A DNA stretch of 64,000 nucleotides from Streptomyces sp. NBC_00370 (GCF_036084755.1 NZ_CP107968.1:7882001-7946000), one strand, 5' to 3'. Counted from the first letter of the stretch, positions 36,851 to 45,198 are shown. Made by a program: numbers and translations. The notes: a model not told the origin generated them from the letters alone.

Positions 36851-37462
36851 TCAGCTCGTGATCCGCTGTTCACGTTCGGCCAGGGCGAGGAATCTGCCGT
36901 CCTCGTCGGCGTACGACAGCAGGCGCCACCCCGAACCCGCGAGCAGCGGGCGCAAGTTGGCCTCCGCGCGTAGATCGTCATCGGTGAGCGCGCGACCCTG
37001 CCGGGCGGCGAGCGCCGCCCGGCCGACCGGATGGAACAGCGCGAGCCGGCCGCCCGGCCGTACGACCCTGGCCAGCTCGCGCAGATTCGCCGCAGGATGC
37101 GGCAGGTGGCCGATCAGCCCCGCGGCGAAGACCGCGTCGAGGCTGTGGGCGCGCAGCGGCAGCTCGGCCGCGTCGGCCAGCAGCAGCCGCGCGTCGTGGT
37201 GCCGCCCCGCCCGTACGGCAGCGCCCAGCATCTCGGGGGTGAGGTCGGCGCCGAGCACGGTGCCGCGGCTGCCCACGGCGGCCCGCAGGGCCGGCAGGGC
37301 CCGTCCTGTCCCGCAGCCCGCGTCCAGCACGGCGTCCCCGTCGCTGACCCCCAGATCGGCGACGGCAGCCGCGTAGGCCGGTCCGTCGTCGGGGAAACGG
37401 GTGTCCCAGCCCGTCGCGCGGGGGCCGAAGAACTCCCGCACATGCGTGTGGTCGTCATCCAT
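36851..37462 (-). CDS. Class I SAM-dependent methyltransferase
   Basis: The 203-residue protein starts at the ATG giving MDDDHTHVREFFGPRA. SAM-binding motif I is AVLDAGCGTGRALPALR, motif II TVLGADLTPEML, then LLLADAAELPLRAHSLDAVF and LARVVRPGGRLALF, a standard Methyltransf_11/25 (UbiE-like) core. Substrate cannot be told. The CGNR-regulator gene lies 20 bases upstream in the same direction, so the two may share a transcript. Confidence 0.9.
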   Translation of the reverse strand: MDDDHTHVREFFGPRATGWDTRFPDDGPAYAAAVADLGVSDGDAVLDAGCGTGRALPALRAAVGSRGTVLGADLTPEMLGAAVRAGRHHDARLLLADAAELPLRAHSLDAVFAAGLIGHLPHPAANLRELARVVRPGGRLALFHPVGRAALAARQGRALTDDDLRAEANLRPLLAGSGWRLLSYADEDGRFLALAEREQRITS

Positions 37463-37482
37463 GCCTCCATCATCCCCGCACA

Positions 37483-38061
37483 TCATCCCCGCGCGCGTCT
37501 GCGCTCCCGTGAGGCCCGGAGATTGGCGGCATTGCCGCAGGTGCGCACGTTGTGCCAGACGCCGCTGTTGTTGCGGGACGTGTCGTAGAACGCGGACGCG
37601 CACTCCGGGTTACGGCACACCTTGAGGCGGCGCCAGGTGTCCGCACGCTGGGCGAGCAGCGTCTCGGACCACAGGGCGGCCTCCAGCCAGCGCGCTCCCG
37701 AGCCGACCGGAACCATGATCACCTGGCCCTCGGCGTCGGTGTCGAGCCGCGCGGTGACGTCGGCGCCGGGGCGCGGGCGCTCCGGCGTTTCCTCCCGGTG
37801 CGCCATGGCGCCGAAAGTGGCCCGGAGACCGCGGAGCGCGGCGGGGTCGGCAGCGGTCAGGGTGACGTCCGGAGTGACGAGGTCATGGACCCGGGCCCAT
37901 TCGTTCGCCACGTCGGACAGCCAGCGCTGGGCGGACTCCCGCTCGGCCAGCAGATCAGGGGCGTACGACGCGATCGCGCGCGTGTTGATCAGCTCCTGCA
38001 CCAAGGCGAGCCCGGCGGGAGCCGTACGCAGTTCGTATCGTTCACTGGCCGGCCAAGACAT
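37483..38061 (-). CDS. CGNR zinc-finger transcriptional regulator
   Basis: The 192-residue protein has the ABATE-type helical N-terminal region (YELRTAPAGLALVQELINTR) and a C-terminal CGNR zinc finger. The ligands are Cys in KVCRNPECASAFYD and the VRTCGNAANLRASRERRRAR motif that names the family. Such proteins bind DNA and commonly regulate the gene they diverge from; here that is the SDR at 38159. Start chosen at the ATG giving MSWPASERYE. Confidence 0.9.
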   Translation of the reverse strand: MSWPASERYELRTAPAGLALVQELINTRAIASYAPDLLAERESAQRWLSDVANEWARVHDLVTPDVTLTAADPAALRGLRATFGAMAHREETPERPRPGADVTARLDTDAEGQVIMVPVGSGARWLEAALWSETLLAQRADTWRRLKVCRNPECASAFYDTSRNNSGVWHNVRTCGNAANLRASRERRRARG

Positions 38062-38079
38062 AAGTGAATCGTACTTGAC

Positions 38080-38110
38080 TATGTCGCTCGGTGCCAGCAT
38101 GCTCGACATA
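38080..38110. promoter_or_regulatory. Inverted repeat TATGTCG...CGACATA in the CGNR/SDR divergent region
   Basis: TATGTCG (38080-38086) and CGACATA (38104-38110) are perfect 7-base inverted arms 17 bases apart, and a third GACATA occurs at 38057-38062 over the CGNR start codon. TTGACT at 38075-38080 could be a -35 for the SDR. This is a likely binding site for the CGNR protein. Confidence 0.4.
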
Positions 38111-38158
38111 GGTAAACGGCAGACGCCTCTGTCGCTGTGAGAATTGAGGAGAACGACC

Positions 38159-38854
38159 ATGACCACCATCAATGGAGCCATCGCACTGGTCACCGGCGGG
38201 CAGCGCGGTCTCGGCAAGGCCTTCGCGCGGGAACTGCTGGAGGCGGGAGCCGCCAAGGTCTATGTCACCGCACGCACGCCCGTCCCCGACGACGATCCGC
38301 GTATCGTGCCGCTGCCGCTGGAGGTCACCGACCAGCAGTCGGTCACCGAGCTGGCACGCGTGGCGGGCGATGTCACCGTCGTCATCAACAACGCCGGGAT
38401 CGGCGGGGCCGACCCGCTCATCTCGTCGGAGATCGACGATGTGAAGGCGCTCTTCGACGCGAACGTCTTCGGCGCGCTGCGCGTCGCAAGGGCCTTCGCC
38501 CCGATCCTGGCCGCCAACGGCGGCGGGGCGCTCGTCGACATCCACTCGGCGCTGTCCTGGCTGCCGGGCTTCGGGGGCTACGGGGCGACGAAGGCCGCGC
38601 TCTGGTCCATCACGAACTCGCTCCGGCTGGAGCTGGCACCCGCGGGCACCCAGGTGCTCGGCGTCCACCTCGGGTACACCGACACGGACATGATCCGCGA
38701 CCTCGACGTCGCCAAGGGCGACCCTCGCGACGTGGCGCGCGAGGTGGTCGTCGCACTGGAGAAGGGCGAGAGCGAGGTGCTGGCGGACGACACGAGCCGC
38801 GCCGCCAAGGCCCTGCTCTCGGGTCCTGTGGAAGGGCTCGCACCCGCCGCCTGA
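38159..38854 (+). CDS. Short-chain dehydrogenase/reductase
   Basis: The 231-residue SDR starts at the ATG behind GAGGAG. It has the cofactor motif ALVTGGQRGLGKAFARELL, the NNAG motif (VVINNAGIGG), the catalytic Ser in VDIHSALSW and Tyr/Lys in YGATKAALWS. Arg in TARTP after strand 2 suggests NADP preference. Substrate unknown. Divergent from the CGNR regulator, which probably controls it. Confidence 0.92.
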   Translation: MTTINGAIALVTGGQRGLGKAFARELLEAGAAKVYVTARTPVPDDDPRIVPLPLEVTDQQSVTELARVAGDVTVVINNAGIGGADPLISSEIDDVKALFDANVFGALRVARAFAPILAANGGGALVDIHSALSWLPGFGGYGATKAALWSITNSLRLELAPAGTQVLGVHLGYTDTDMIRDLDVAKGDPRDVAREVVVALEKGESEVLADDTSRAAKALLSGPVEGLAPAA

Positions 38855-38894
38855 GAGGCAGGGGCGGGGGCGAGCCCTCCGGTGGAGCGGTGCG

Positions 38895-39323
38895 TCAGTC
38901 GGTCAGATCCGCTGTGCCGATGACCTTCTCCATGCGGACGCGCACGAGCAGTTCACCGGGCACGCCGTTGCGCTCGCCGAACGCGCGCCCCCGTTCCTTG
39001 CCCATGTAGCGCTCGGCGATCCGGACGGCGGAAGCGAGCAACTCGTCGGGGTCCTCGCTCACTTCGACCGGGCCCTCGACCACCACGAAGGCGAAGGGCG
39101 GGCGTTCGTCGTCCACGCAGATCGCGACCCGGCCGCTGCGCAGCAGATTCTTCCCCTTCACCGTCTCCTTCCCGGTGTTGAAGAGGAGGTCGTCGCCGTC
39201 GAGCACGAACCAGACAGGTGCGATGTGCGGGGTGCCGTCGGCCCGCACGGTGGACAGTTTGGCGGTGCGGGTGCCCTCGGAGAGGAAGGCCCGCCACTCT
39301 TCTTCGTTCATCTTGGAAGCCAT
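38895..39323 (-). CDS. Pyridoxamine 5'-phosphate oxidase-family (FMN/F420-type) flavin-binding split-barrel protein
   Basis: The 142-residue protein has the split-barrel pattern: TAKLSTVRADGTPHIAPVWF, LLFNTGKETVKGKNLLRSG and VAICVDDERPPFAFVVVEGP. This matches the actinobacterial PPOX class often annotated as F420-dependent reductases rather than true PdxH, which is longer and has a different C-terminus. Cofactor (FMN, F420 or heme) cannot be decided from sequence. Convergent with the SDR. Confidence 0.85.
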   Translation of the reverse strand: MASKMNEEEWRAFLSEGTRTAKLSTVRADGTPHIAPVWFVLDGDDLLFNTGKETVKGKNLLRSGRVAICVDDERPPFAFVVVEGPVEVSEDPDELLASAVRIAERYMGKERGRAFGERNGVPGELLVRVRMEKVIGTADLTD

Positions 39324-39466
39324 GCCCGCATTTTCCGCCCCCGGAGCTGTCCGGGGGCGGTGCGACGCGCCCCCGCGTATCCGTCTGGACCGCTTGCCCG
39401 CAGGCGGCCCGTGCGAAAGGCTTACGGCCGTCGCTGCATGGTGAACATATGAACGAGGAGGCATGA

Positions 39467-39880
39467 ATGGTGTTGGAAAAGGGACTGGACTGGCTGCTGG
39501 ACGACCTGACGGAACGGGTCGAGCACATACGGCACGCGCTGGTGCTGTCCAACGACGGACTGGTGACGGGAGCCAGTTCCGGTCTTGCCCGTGAGGACGC
39601 GGAGCATCTCGCCGCCGTCTCGTCAGGTCTGCACAGTCTTGCCAGGGGCTCGGGGCGGCATTTCAGGGCCGGCAGGGCGCGGCAGACCATGGTCGAGTTC
39701 GACGACGCGCTGCTCTTCGTCACCGCGGCGGGCGACGGCAGCTGCCTGTGTGTGCTGAGCGCCGCCGAGGCCGACGTCGGCCAGATCGCCTACGAGATGA
39801 CCCTCATGGTCAACCGGGTCGGCGAACATCTGGGTGTCGCCGCGAGGCAGCCGGGAAACCCCGCGGTCAGCGGCCTCTGA
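39467..39880 (+). CDS. Roadblock/LC7 (MglB-like) domain protein
   Basis: The 137-residue protein is a single Roadblock domain: LDWLLDDLTERVEHIRHALV, LSNDGLVTGASSGLAREDAE and the strand ALLFVTAAGDGSCLCVLSAA. In Streptomyces such proteins are usually encoded in conservons with a sensor kinase, a DUF742 protein and a Ras-like GTPase, and act as GTPase regulators. None of those partners is adjacent here, so it is a solitary copy. Start ATG six bases behind GGAGG. Confidence 0.88.
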   Translation: MVLEKGLDWLLDDLTERVEHIRHALVLSNDGLVTGASSGLAREDAEHLAAVSSGLHSLARGSGRHFRAGRARQTMVEFDDALLFVTAAGDGSCLCVLSAAEADVGQIAYEMTLMVNRVGEHLGVAARQPGNPAVSGL

Positions 39881-40003
39881 GCGGGCTGCTTCCCGGCGCT
39901 TCGCGCCGGACCTCCGGAGTTATCCACAGGCCGCTCGGCGGGAGCGGCGAACGCGCTACGGTCGTCACCGAGAGTAAGGGAAGCTCACGGGGGAGACCAC
40001 ATC

Positions 40004-40888
40004 ATGACTGTTGTCAGCGCCAGCGCCCAGGACGTCGGAGTCGTCAGGGCCGCGCGTGAACTGGAACTGAAACGGGGCGAGTTCCAACTCGCCGTCCAGC
40101 TGGGCCACATCCGTACGACCGCCGGGACGGGCAGCGGCCGACGACGGGTGGCCGGGCAGGAGATCGCCCGTCTGCGAGCCGTCGAGGGATTTCCCGACAC
40201 GCTGCGCGAGCGGGTCCGTACGGTGGGCACGGCTGAGGGGGCCGCGCTCATCGGCATCAGCCCCGGGCGTTTCACCCGGCTGGCGCGGGCCGGGTTTCTG
40301 ATCCCGGTGCGCTTCTACCTCAACCGCTACCGTGCGGTCGTCTGGCTGTATCTCGCCGCGGAGTTGGCGGAGTTCGGCGCTGCGGAATCCACCCTGCTCA
40401 CCGGCCCTCTGCCGCCGCCGCTGCGCGCCCTCCTCGACTCAGGCGAGGACCGCAGACCGCGCAACTGGCGGGGCAGGCGTGTCGGCCTCCTGCTGAATGA
40501 GCGCGACGACCCCTGGGAACGGGCCGCGTGCGCCGGGAGTGTCCTGGACGACGCGCAGCTGGCGGAGGTCGTGCCCGACTCCTTCGAGCGGGCGTATCTG
40601 GACCGGCTACGGCCGGTGCTCGCCCCCGGCGGACCCGCGACCGAGGCCGGACAGGCGGCGCTGCGGGAGTTGCTGGTGGCGGACCGTCCGGACGAGATCG
40701 AGTGGCACAGGACCAGTCTGGCCGGGCTGCTGGAAGAGGCCCGCGCGCTACGGCCCGCCCCCGGAAGCAAGCCCGGGCCCGATCCGAGCTCCGGTCCCGC
40801 ACCGGTGGTCCGCCGTGGTCAGCGGGCGGGGCTGCTGAGCCGGCTGGGGATCAGGAAGGGCGGCAGACCTGCGGGCGCCTCGGTGTGA
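40004..40888 (+). CDS. DUF6397-type actinobacterial protein
   Basis: The 294-residue protein begins with a region like a MerR/excisionase winged helix (AARELELKRGEFQLAVQLGH, then EGAALIGISPGRFTRLARAG), followed by helical segments and a Pro/Gly/Arg-rich tail. The family is conserved in Streptomyces without known function. Two consecutive wHTH-like elements suggest DNA binding. It stands alone. Confidence 0.75.
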   Translation: MTVVSASAQDVGVVRAARELELKRGEFQLAVQLGHIRTTAGTGSGRRRVAGQEIARLRAVEGFPDTLRERVRTVGTAEGAALIGISPGRFTRLARAGFLIPVRFYLNRYRAVVWLYLAAELAEFGAAESTLLTGPLPPPLRALLDSGEDRRPRNWRGRRVGLLLNERDDPWERAACAGSVLDDAQLAEVVPDSFERAYLDRLRPVLAPGGPATEAGQAALRELLVADRPDEIEWHRTSLAGLLEEARALRPAPGSKPGPDPSSGPAPVVRRGQRAGLLSRLGIRKGGRPAGASV

Positions 40889-40972
40889 GGGGGTGCCATC
40901 CGTCCATGTCACAGCGTGCCGGGCTGTCTCGTCGTAGGGGTGTAGGCATCGACAACGACGGAGGAGTCCACC

Positions 40973-41446
40973 ATGGATGCCCGTATGAACGTGTTCGGCA
41001 ACCCGGTCGGAAGCAAGGTCTGGAAGCACATCATCGCGGCGAACCAGGCGATCGTGGAGTCGACGCTGCCGGCCGCGACACAGGAGCTGGTGAAGATCCG
41101 TGCGAGTCAGATCAACGGGTGCGCGGGCTGCCTCGACATGCACACGAAGGAAGCGGCCGCGGCCGGCGAGAGCGCCGTGCGGCTCCATCTGGTCGCGGCG
41201 TGGCGGGAGGCGACGGTCTTCACCGAGGCCGAGCGTGCGGCGCTGGAACTGACGGAGCAGGGGACCCGGCTCGCCGACGCGGCGGGTGGCGTCAGCGACG
41301 AGGTGTGGGCCAATGCCGCCAAGCACTTCGACGAGGACCAGCTCGCCGCACTGATCTCCCAGATCGCCATCATCAACGCCTTCAACCGGGGGAACGTCAT
41401 CATTCAGCAGCCCGCGGGGAACTACCGGGTCGGCATGCTCGGATAA
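40973..41446 (+). CDS. Carboxymuconolactone decarboxylase/AhpD-like protein
   Basis: The 157-residue protein has the AhpD core motif C-x-x-C with following His in RASQINGCAGCLDMHTKEA, the redox centre of alkylhydroperoxidase-like proteins. The sequence EATVFTEAERAALELTEQGT is typical of the family. It is probably a small oligomeric peroxidase or thiol reductase working with a dihydrolipoamide-type donor. The gene starts behind GGAGG (ACGGAGGAGTCCACC ATG) and has no functional neighbours. Confidence 0.9.
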   Translation: MDARMNVFGNPVGSKVWKHIIAANQAIVESTLPAATQELVKIRASQINGCAGCLDMHTKEAAAAGESAVRLHLVAAWREATVFTEAERAALELTEQGTRLADAAGGVSDEVWANAAKHFDEDQLAALISQIAIINAFNRGNVIIQQPAGNYRVGMLG

Positions 41447-41472
41447 GGGGTGCGGAAGTGCTGGGGCGGCTG

Positions 41473-42444
41473 TCAGGTCCGGCCGGCCGGGGTGACGACG
41501 GTGCGTTCCGCCGAGAAGGCTCCCCAGTCGCCGTCCGGCAGTTGGGCGCGGATCTTGACCCGGTACCCGACGCCGGGGCCCGCACCCGCGTACACGCTGT
41601 AGGTGGCGCGTCCGCTCGGCGCCTCGCCGCCCCAGACGAGCGTCGTGGCGAAGGCGCCGTCGAGATAGATCTGGTAGGAGGTGACGGTGCCGCCGGTGTC
41701 GGGCGGCTGCCAGGACAGGTCGAGATAGTGCCCGCCGTCGGCGTCGTGCGTCGTGACCCGGAAGTCGGCCGGCCGGGTGTCCGGATCGTCGGCGGGGCCG
41801 TGCGGGGTCGTGACCTCGACGGCGCCGCTCACCGGCGACGCGTTGTCGGCCGCGTCCCTCGCGGTGATCGTGAAACGGTAGCGGGTGCCCGGGCGCAGCC
41901 CGGTGATCTGTGCGGAGGCGGCGGCGCCGTCGACGCTGTGGATCTTGGTGCCGGCCTGCTGGATGTCGTACGAGGTGATGTCCCGGCCGTCCTTGGGCCG
42001 GTGCCAGCTCAGGCGCGCGCCCCGGGGGCCCGCGCTGCGGCCCTTCAGTCCCGTCGGCCTCGCCGGGGCCGTGGTGTCCTCGGCGACGGCGGCCGGTGTC
42101 GTGACGGCCTTCGCGCCGCTGTGCGGTGAGCGGCGGCCTTCGGCGTCCTTGGCCAGGACGGTGAAGGTGTACGAGGTCGACGGCGTCAGCCCGACGATGT
42201 CGACCATGGTCTGGCCGGCCGGGACGTTCTTGACCTTCCGGCCGCCCCGGTACACCTCGTACCCGCTGACGTGGGCGGCGCCGGTCGCTCCGCGCCACAT
42301 GACATGGACGGTGGTGGCACTGCCGGCCTGGGCCGTGACGCCCGCAGGGGCGGACGGGAGCGGGTCCCCGGCGTTGCCGCCACAGGCGGCGAGGCCGAGG
42401 ACGGCGGCGGCAACGAGTGCGGTGAGGCTGAGGGTCCTTCTCAT
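41473..42444 (-). CDS. Lipoprotein with three fibronectin type III domains
   Basis: The 323-residue protein has a signal peptide ending in a lipobox (VLGLAACGG), so it is anchored to the outer face of the membrane. Three FnIII repeats follow, each with the W...YEVY and LxPxTxYxFxVxAxD pattern: HVSGYEVYRGGRKV, ITSYDIQQAGTKIH and VTSYQIYLDGAFAT. There is no catalytic domain, unlike most Streptomyces FnIII proteins, which are attached to chitinases or cellulases. A surface-adhesion or carbohydrate-contact role is a guess. Confidence 0.9.
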   Translation of the reverse strand: MRRTLSLTALVAAAVLGLAACGGNAGDPLPSAPAGVTAQAGSATTVHVMWRGATGAAHVSGYEVYRGGRKVKNVPAGQTMVDIVGLTPSTSYTFTVLAKDAEGRRSPHSGAKAVTTPAAVAEDTTAPARPTGLKGRSAGPRGARLSWHRPKDGRDITSYDIQQAGTKIHSVDGAAASAQITGLRPGTRYRFTITARDAADNASPVSGAVEVTTPHGPADDPDTRPADFRVTTHDADGGHYLDLSWQPPDTGGTVTSYQIYLDGAFATTLVWGGEAPSGRATYSVYAGAGPGVGYRVKIRAQLPDGDWGAFSAERTVVTPAGRT

Positions 42445-42497
42445 GGCCGTGTCCTCCGTCGGTCGTCCCTTACGGCGGCAATGGTCTAGACATATAT

Positions 42498-42508
42498 GAC
42501 ACAGTGTC
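42498..42508. promoter_or_regulatory. 11-bp palindrome GACACAGTGTC in the FnIII lipoprotein upstream region
   Basis: GACAC-A-GTGTC is a perfect inverted repeat next to an unusually AT-rich stretch (CATATATG, 42491-42498) ~50 bases upstream of the lipoprotein start. It could be an operator beside a leftward -10 element. No adjacent regulator points to it. Confidence 0.3.
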
Positions 42509-42607
42509 GGGTTCACATCAAGAGGCCCGCAACGATCAGGGCCCTGATCGCGTCGACCGGTCGCGGTGTGTGTACGCGCCACCGGGCTGCCCGGCGGGCC
42601 GACATGA

Positions 42608-42766
42608 TCAGATACGGGCCGCCCGCCGCGCGGTGTAGAACGTGACCTCGGCGCCCAGCAGTTCACGCTCGCAGCTGAGACCCGGCACACCGGTCTCGCG
42701 GACAGCCGCCTTCGCCACGGCCAACGCCACCGCGTGCGCGGAGCCCTCCTGTTGACTCTTGGTCAC
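42608..42766 (-). CDS. Possible small protein of 52 residues
   Basis: A GTG-initiated frame reads VTKSQQEGSAHAVALAVAKA and ends VTFYTARRAARI. It has good Streptomyces-type codon usage (nearly all third positions G or C), an amphipathic helix and no stop for its whole length, but only a weak AGGA box. It is the only coding candidate in the gap 42445-42811. Family not recognised. Confidence 0.4.
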   Translation of the reverse strand: MTKSQQEGSAHAVALAVAKAAVRETGVPGLSCERELLGAEVTFYTARRAARI

Positions 42767-42811
42767 CCGACGTCCTGCCTCCCAACTCGGTCGCGTACAC
42801 GGACCCGTACC

Positions 42812-43834
42812 TCAGGGCACCCGGCGGCGCGTCGAGCTGCGGACCACCAGCTCCGGCTGGAGCACCACGGAGCTGTGCGTGTGATCGGCCGCGTCCGGAC
42901 CTGTCTCGTCCATCAGCATCCTGGCGGCCGTACGCCCCATCCGGTCGGCCGGCTGGCGCACCGACGTGAGCGGTACGACAGCGGCGGCGGCGAACTCGAT
43001 GTCGTCGTACCCCACGATCGACACGTCATCGGGCACATTGACCCCGGCGCCGTACATGGCCTGCAACACACCGAGCGCCAGCAGGTCGTTGGCACAGAAC
43101 ACGGCGGTCGGCCGCTCGGCGAGGCCCAGCAGCCGCGCGCCCGCGTCGATCCCGGACGCCACGTCGAGCCGGGCCGTCTCCACCTGGCGCAGCGCGTCGT
43201 CGGACAGGCCGGCCTCGCGCAGCGCGCTCAGCGCGCCGATCCGGCGGTCCCGGCACTGCGGCAGCTCCATCGGGCCGCTGATGTACGTCACCGAACGGTG
43301 CCCCGACGCGAGCAGATGCCGCACGGCGAGCGCGCCGCCCGCCACGTCGTCCACGGAGACCGAACAGCCGTCGGCCGTCGGCACCGCCCGGTCCACATGT
43401 ACGTACGGGATGCGCTGGCGGGCGAACTCCCGCACATTGCCGCCGGTCGGGTCGGCGGGGGTCAACAGCACGCCACGCACCCGCTGTTCGGCGAAGAGCG
43501 ACAGGTACTCGGCCTCCTCGGCGGCGCTGCCCGCGCTGTTGCAGAGCATCACCCCGAGCCCGGCCTCCCTGGCGGCCCGTTCGGCGCCCTTGGCGACGGC
43601 GACGAAGAACGGGTTCGCCATGTCGAGCACGAGAATGGCCAGGATCCGGCTCGTGCCGACCCGGAGCTGTCTGGCTGTCTCGCTGCGTACGAAACCGAGC
43701 TCGTCGATGACGGCGCGCACCCGCACCCGGGTTCCCTCCGACACCTTCTCCGGCCGGTTGAGCACGTTCGAGACGGTACCGACCGAAACCCCGGCCAGCC
43801 GGGCCACATCCTTGATGCCCACCGTCTGCGTCAC
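42812..43834 (-). CDS. LacI-family regulator of the rhamnose locus
   Basis: The 340-residue protein starts at GTG (VTQTVGIKDVARLAGVSVGT), which is the LacI headpiece helix-turn-helix; the hinge and sensor domain follow (GTSRILAILVLDMANPFFVA; AVFCANDLLALGVLQAMYGAG; SIVGYDDIEFA). It lies 31 bases downstream of rhaI and in the same direction, so it is probably co-transcribed with it and autoregulated. Likely operators are the two TGAA-N4-TTCA sites in the divergent region. The ligand should be rhamnose or an early catabolite. Confidence 0.9.
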   Translation of the reverse strand: MTQTVGIKDVARLAGVSVGTVSNVLNRPEKVSEGTRVRVRAVIDELGFVRSETARQLRVGTSRILAILVLDMANPFFVAVAKGAERAAREAGLGVMLCNSAGSAAEEAEYLSLFAEQRVRGVLLTPADPTGGNVREFARQRIPYVHVDRAVPTADGCSVSVDDVAGGALAVRHLLASGHRSVTYISGPMELPQCRDRRIGALSALREAGLSDDALRQVETARLDVASGIDAGARLLGLAERPTAVFCANDLLALGVLQAMYGAGVNVPDDVSIVGYDDIEFAAAAVVPLTSVRQPADRMGRTAARMLMDETGPDAADHTHSSVVLQPELVVRSSTRRRVP

Positions 43835-43865
43835 GTGACCATCATATGTGCGGCACGGCCGCCGT

Positions 43866-45047
43866 TCAGGCTCCCCAGCCGGCCTGAACACCGCCGACCC
43901 GCTCGGCCACGATCCGCTCGCCGTAGCCCGACGCGTGGTAGGCGGCCACGGGGTCCGCGTCGGCTCCCAACTCGTCCCGTACCTCGGCGACGAGCGGGCG
44001 TACGTCGGTGTTGAACGCGTCCATCATGGCCGCGTTGGCCGCGAGGACGTCGCCCGACCGCTGGGCGGCGTCGAGCGCGTCCGCGTCCACCAGCAGCGCC
44101 TTGGCCGTGGCCTCCTGGACGTTCATCACGGAGCGCAGGATCGCCGGGATCTTCGGCTCGATGTTGTGGCACTGGTCGAGCATGAACGCCGTGTCGGAGG
44201 TGAAGCCGCCGCCGCGTATCACCTCGTACATGATCCGGAACAGCTGGAACGGGTCGGCGGCGCCCACCATCAGGTCGTCGTCCGCGTAGAAGCGGGAGTT
44301 GAAGTCGAAGCCGCCGAGTTTCCCCTCGCGCAGCAGCACGGCGACGATGAACTCGATGTTCGTGCCCGGCGCGTGATGGCCCGTGTCGACCACGACCTGC
44401 GCCTTCGGGCCGAGCCGGAGGCAGTGCGCGTACGCCGTGCCCCAGTCCGGCACGTCCGTCGCGTAGAAGGCGGGCTCGAACAGCTTGTACTCCAGCAGCA
44501 TCCGCTGTCCGTCGCCGAGCCGCTCGTACACCGCGGCCAGGGCCTCGCCGAGCCGGCCCTGGCGCGCCGAGATGTCGTCCTGCCCCGGGTAGTTGATGCC
44601 GTCGGAGAACCACAGCTTCAGATCGCGCGAGCCGGTGGCGTCCATGATGTCGACGCACTCCAGCAGATGGCCGAGCGCCTTGCGGCGCACCGCCGGGTCC
44701 GGATGCGTCACGGAGCCCAGTTTGTAGTCGTCGTCCTGGAAGACGTTCGAGTTGACCGCACCCAGCCGCACTCCCAGTTCGCGGGCGTGCGCCGCGAGTG
44801 CGCCGTAGTCGTCCACCCGGTCCCAGGGGATGTGCAGCGCCACGCTCGGCGCGACACCGGTGTGCGCGTGCACCCGCGCCGCGTCCGCGATCTTCTCCTC
44901 GGGCGTGCGCGGCACGCCGGGCTGCGCGAACACCTTGAAGCGGGTGCCCGAATTCGCGAACGCCCACGACGCCGTCTCGACGGCCTGTGACGTCAGCGCG
45001 GCTTTCACGGCGGGCACATTCGAGGGAGATGTCATGAATCGATTCAC
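43866..45047 (-). CDS. rhaI: L-rhamnose isomerase (RhaI type)
   Basis: The 393-residue enzyme matches the actinobacterial/Pseudomonas RhaI family: ETASWAFANSGTRFKVFAQP, the metal-ligand segments LLEYKLFEPAFYATDVPDWG, VVVDTGHHAPGTNIEF and LGGFDFNSRFYADDDLMVG, and the C-terminal AYHASGYGERIVAERVGG. It converts L-rhamnose to L-rhamnulose with divalent metal. I choose the GTG at 45047: a TTGACA/TAACTT promoter ends seven bases upstream and there is no ribosome-binding site, so the mRNA is probably leaderless. The ATG at 45035 is an alternative. No rhamnulokinase or aldolase gene lies in the window. Confidence 0.92.
   Translation of the reverse strand: MNRFMTSPSNVPAVKAALTSQAVETASWAFANSGTRFKVFAQPGVPRTPEEKIADAARVHAHTGVAPSVALHIPWDRVDDYGALAAHARELGVRLGAVNSNVFQDDDYKLGSVTHPDPAVRRKALGHLLECVDIMDATGSRDLKLWFSDGINYPGQDDISARQGRLGEALAAVYERLGDGQRMLLEYKLFEPAFYATDVPDWGTAYAHCLRLGPKAQVVVDTGHHAPGTNIEFIVAVLLREGKLGGFDFNSRFYADDDLMVGAADPFQLFRIMYEVIRGGGFTSDTAFMLDQCHNIEPKIPAILRSVMNVQEATAKALLVDADALDAAQRSGDVLAANAAMMDAFNTDVRPLVAEVRDELGADADPVAAYHASGYGERIVAERVGGVQAGWGA
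45035..45046. promoter_or_regulatory. Perfect 12-bp LacI-type operator TGAATCGATTCA inside the first codons of rhaI
   Basis: The site is a perfect palindrome with a central CG, typical of LacI-family operators. It occupies codons 1-5 of rhaI, directly after the predicted transcription start, so a bound repressor would block initiation or early elongation. It shares TGAA-N4-TTCA with the site at 45199-45210. Confidence 0.75.
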
Positions 45048-45054
45048 GGATGGG

Positions 45055-45084
45055 AAGTTATGGAGGCGGACAAGGATGTGTCAA
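45055..45084 (-). promoter_or_regulatory. Promoter of rhaI
   Basis: Reading left, TTGACA (45079-45084) and TAACTT (45055-45060) are separated by 18 bases. The start point expected seven bases on coincides with the GTG start codon of rhaI, implying a leaderless transcript. Confidence 0.7.
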
Positions 45085-45155
45085 GACCCCACGCCCTGGA
45101 CAGGCCCATTCGAACTGGACTTCCGAACATGTCGGCAAACATTCTGCGCGAACCA

Positions 45156-45184
45156 TTGACGCGGCCCGCGGTTGGCCCTACCGT
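45156..45184 (+). promoter_or_regulatory. Promoter of the rhamnose importer operon
   Basis: TTGACG (45156-45161) and TACCGT (45179-45184) are separated by 17 bases. The start would fall near 45191, just before the TGAAACCTTTCA operator and ~60 bases before the ATPase start codon. Confidence 0.55.
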
Positions 45185-45198
45185 CCGAGAAACTTTAT

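Noticed and set aside
39467..40888. Conservon (Roadblock, DUF742, GTPase cluster)
   Set aside because: The gene after the Roadblock protein is DUF6397-like, not DUF742, and no kinase or GTPase gene is adjacent.
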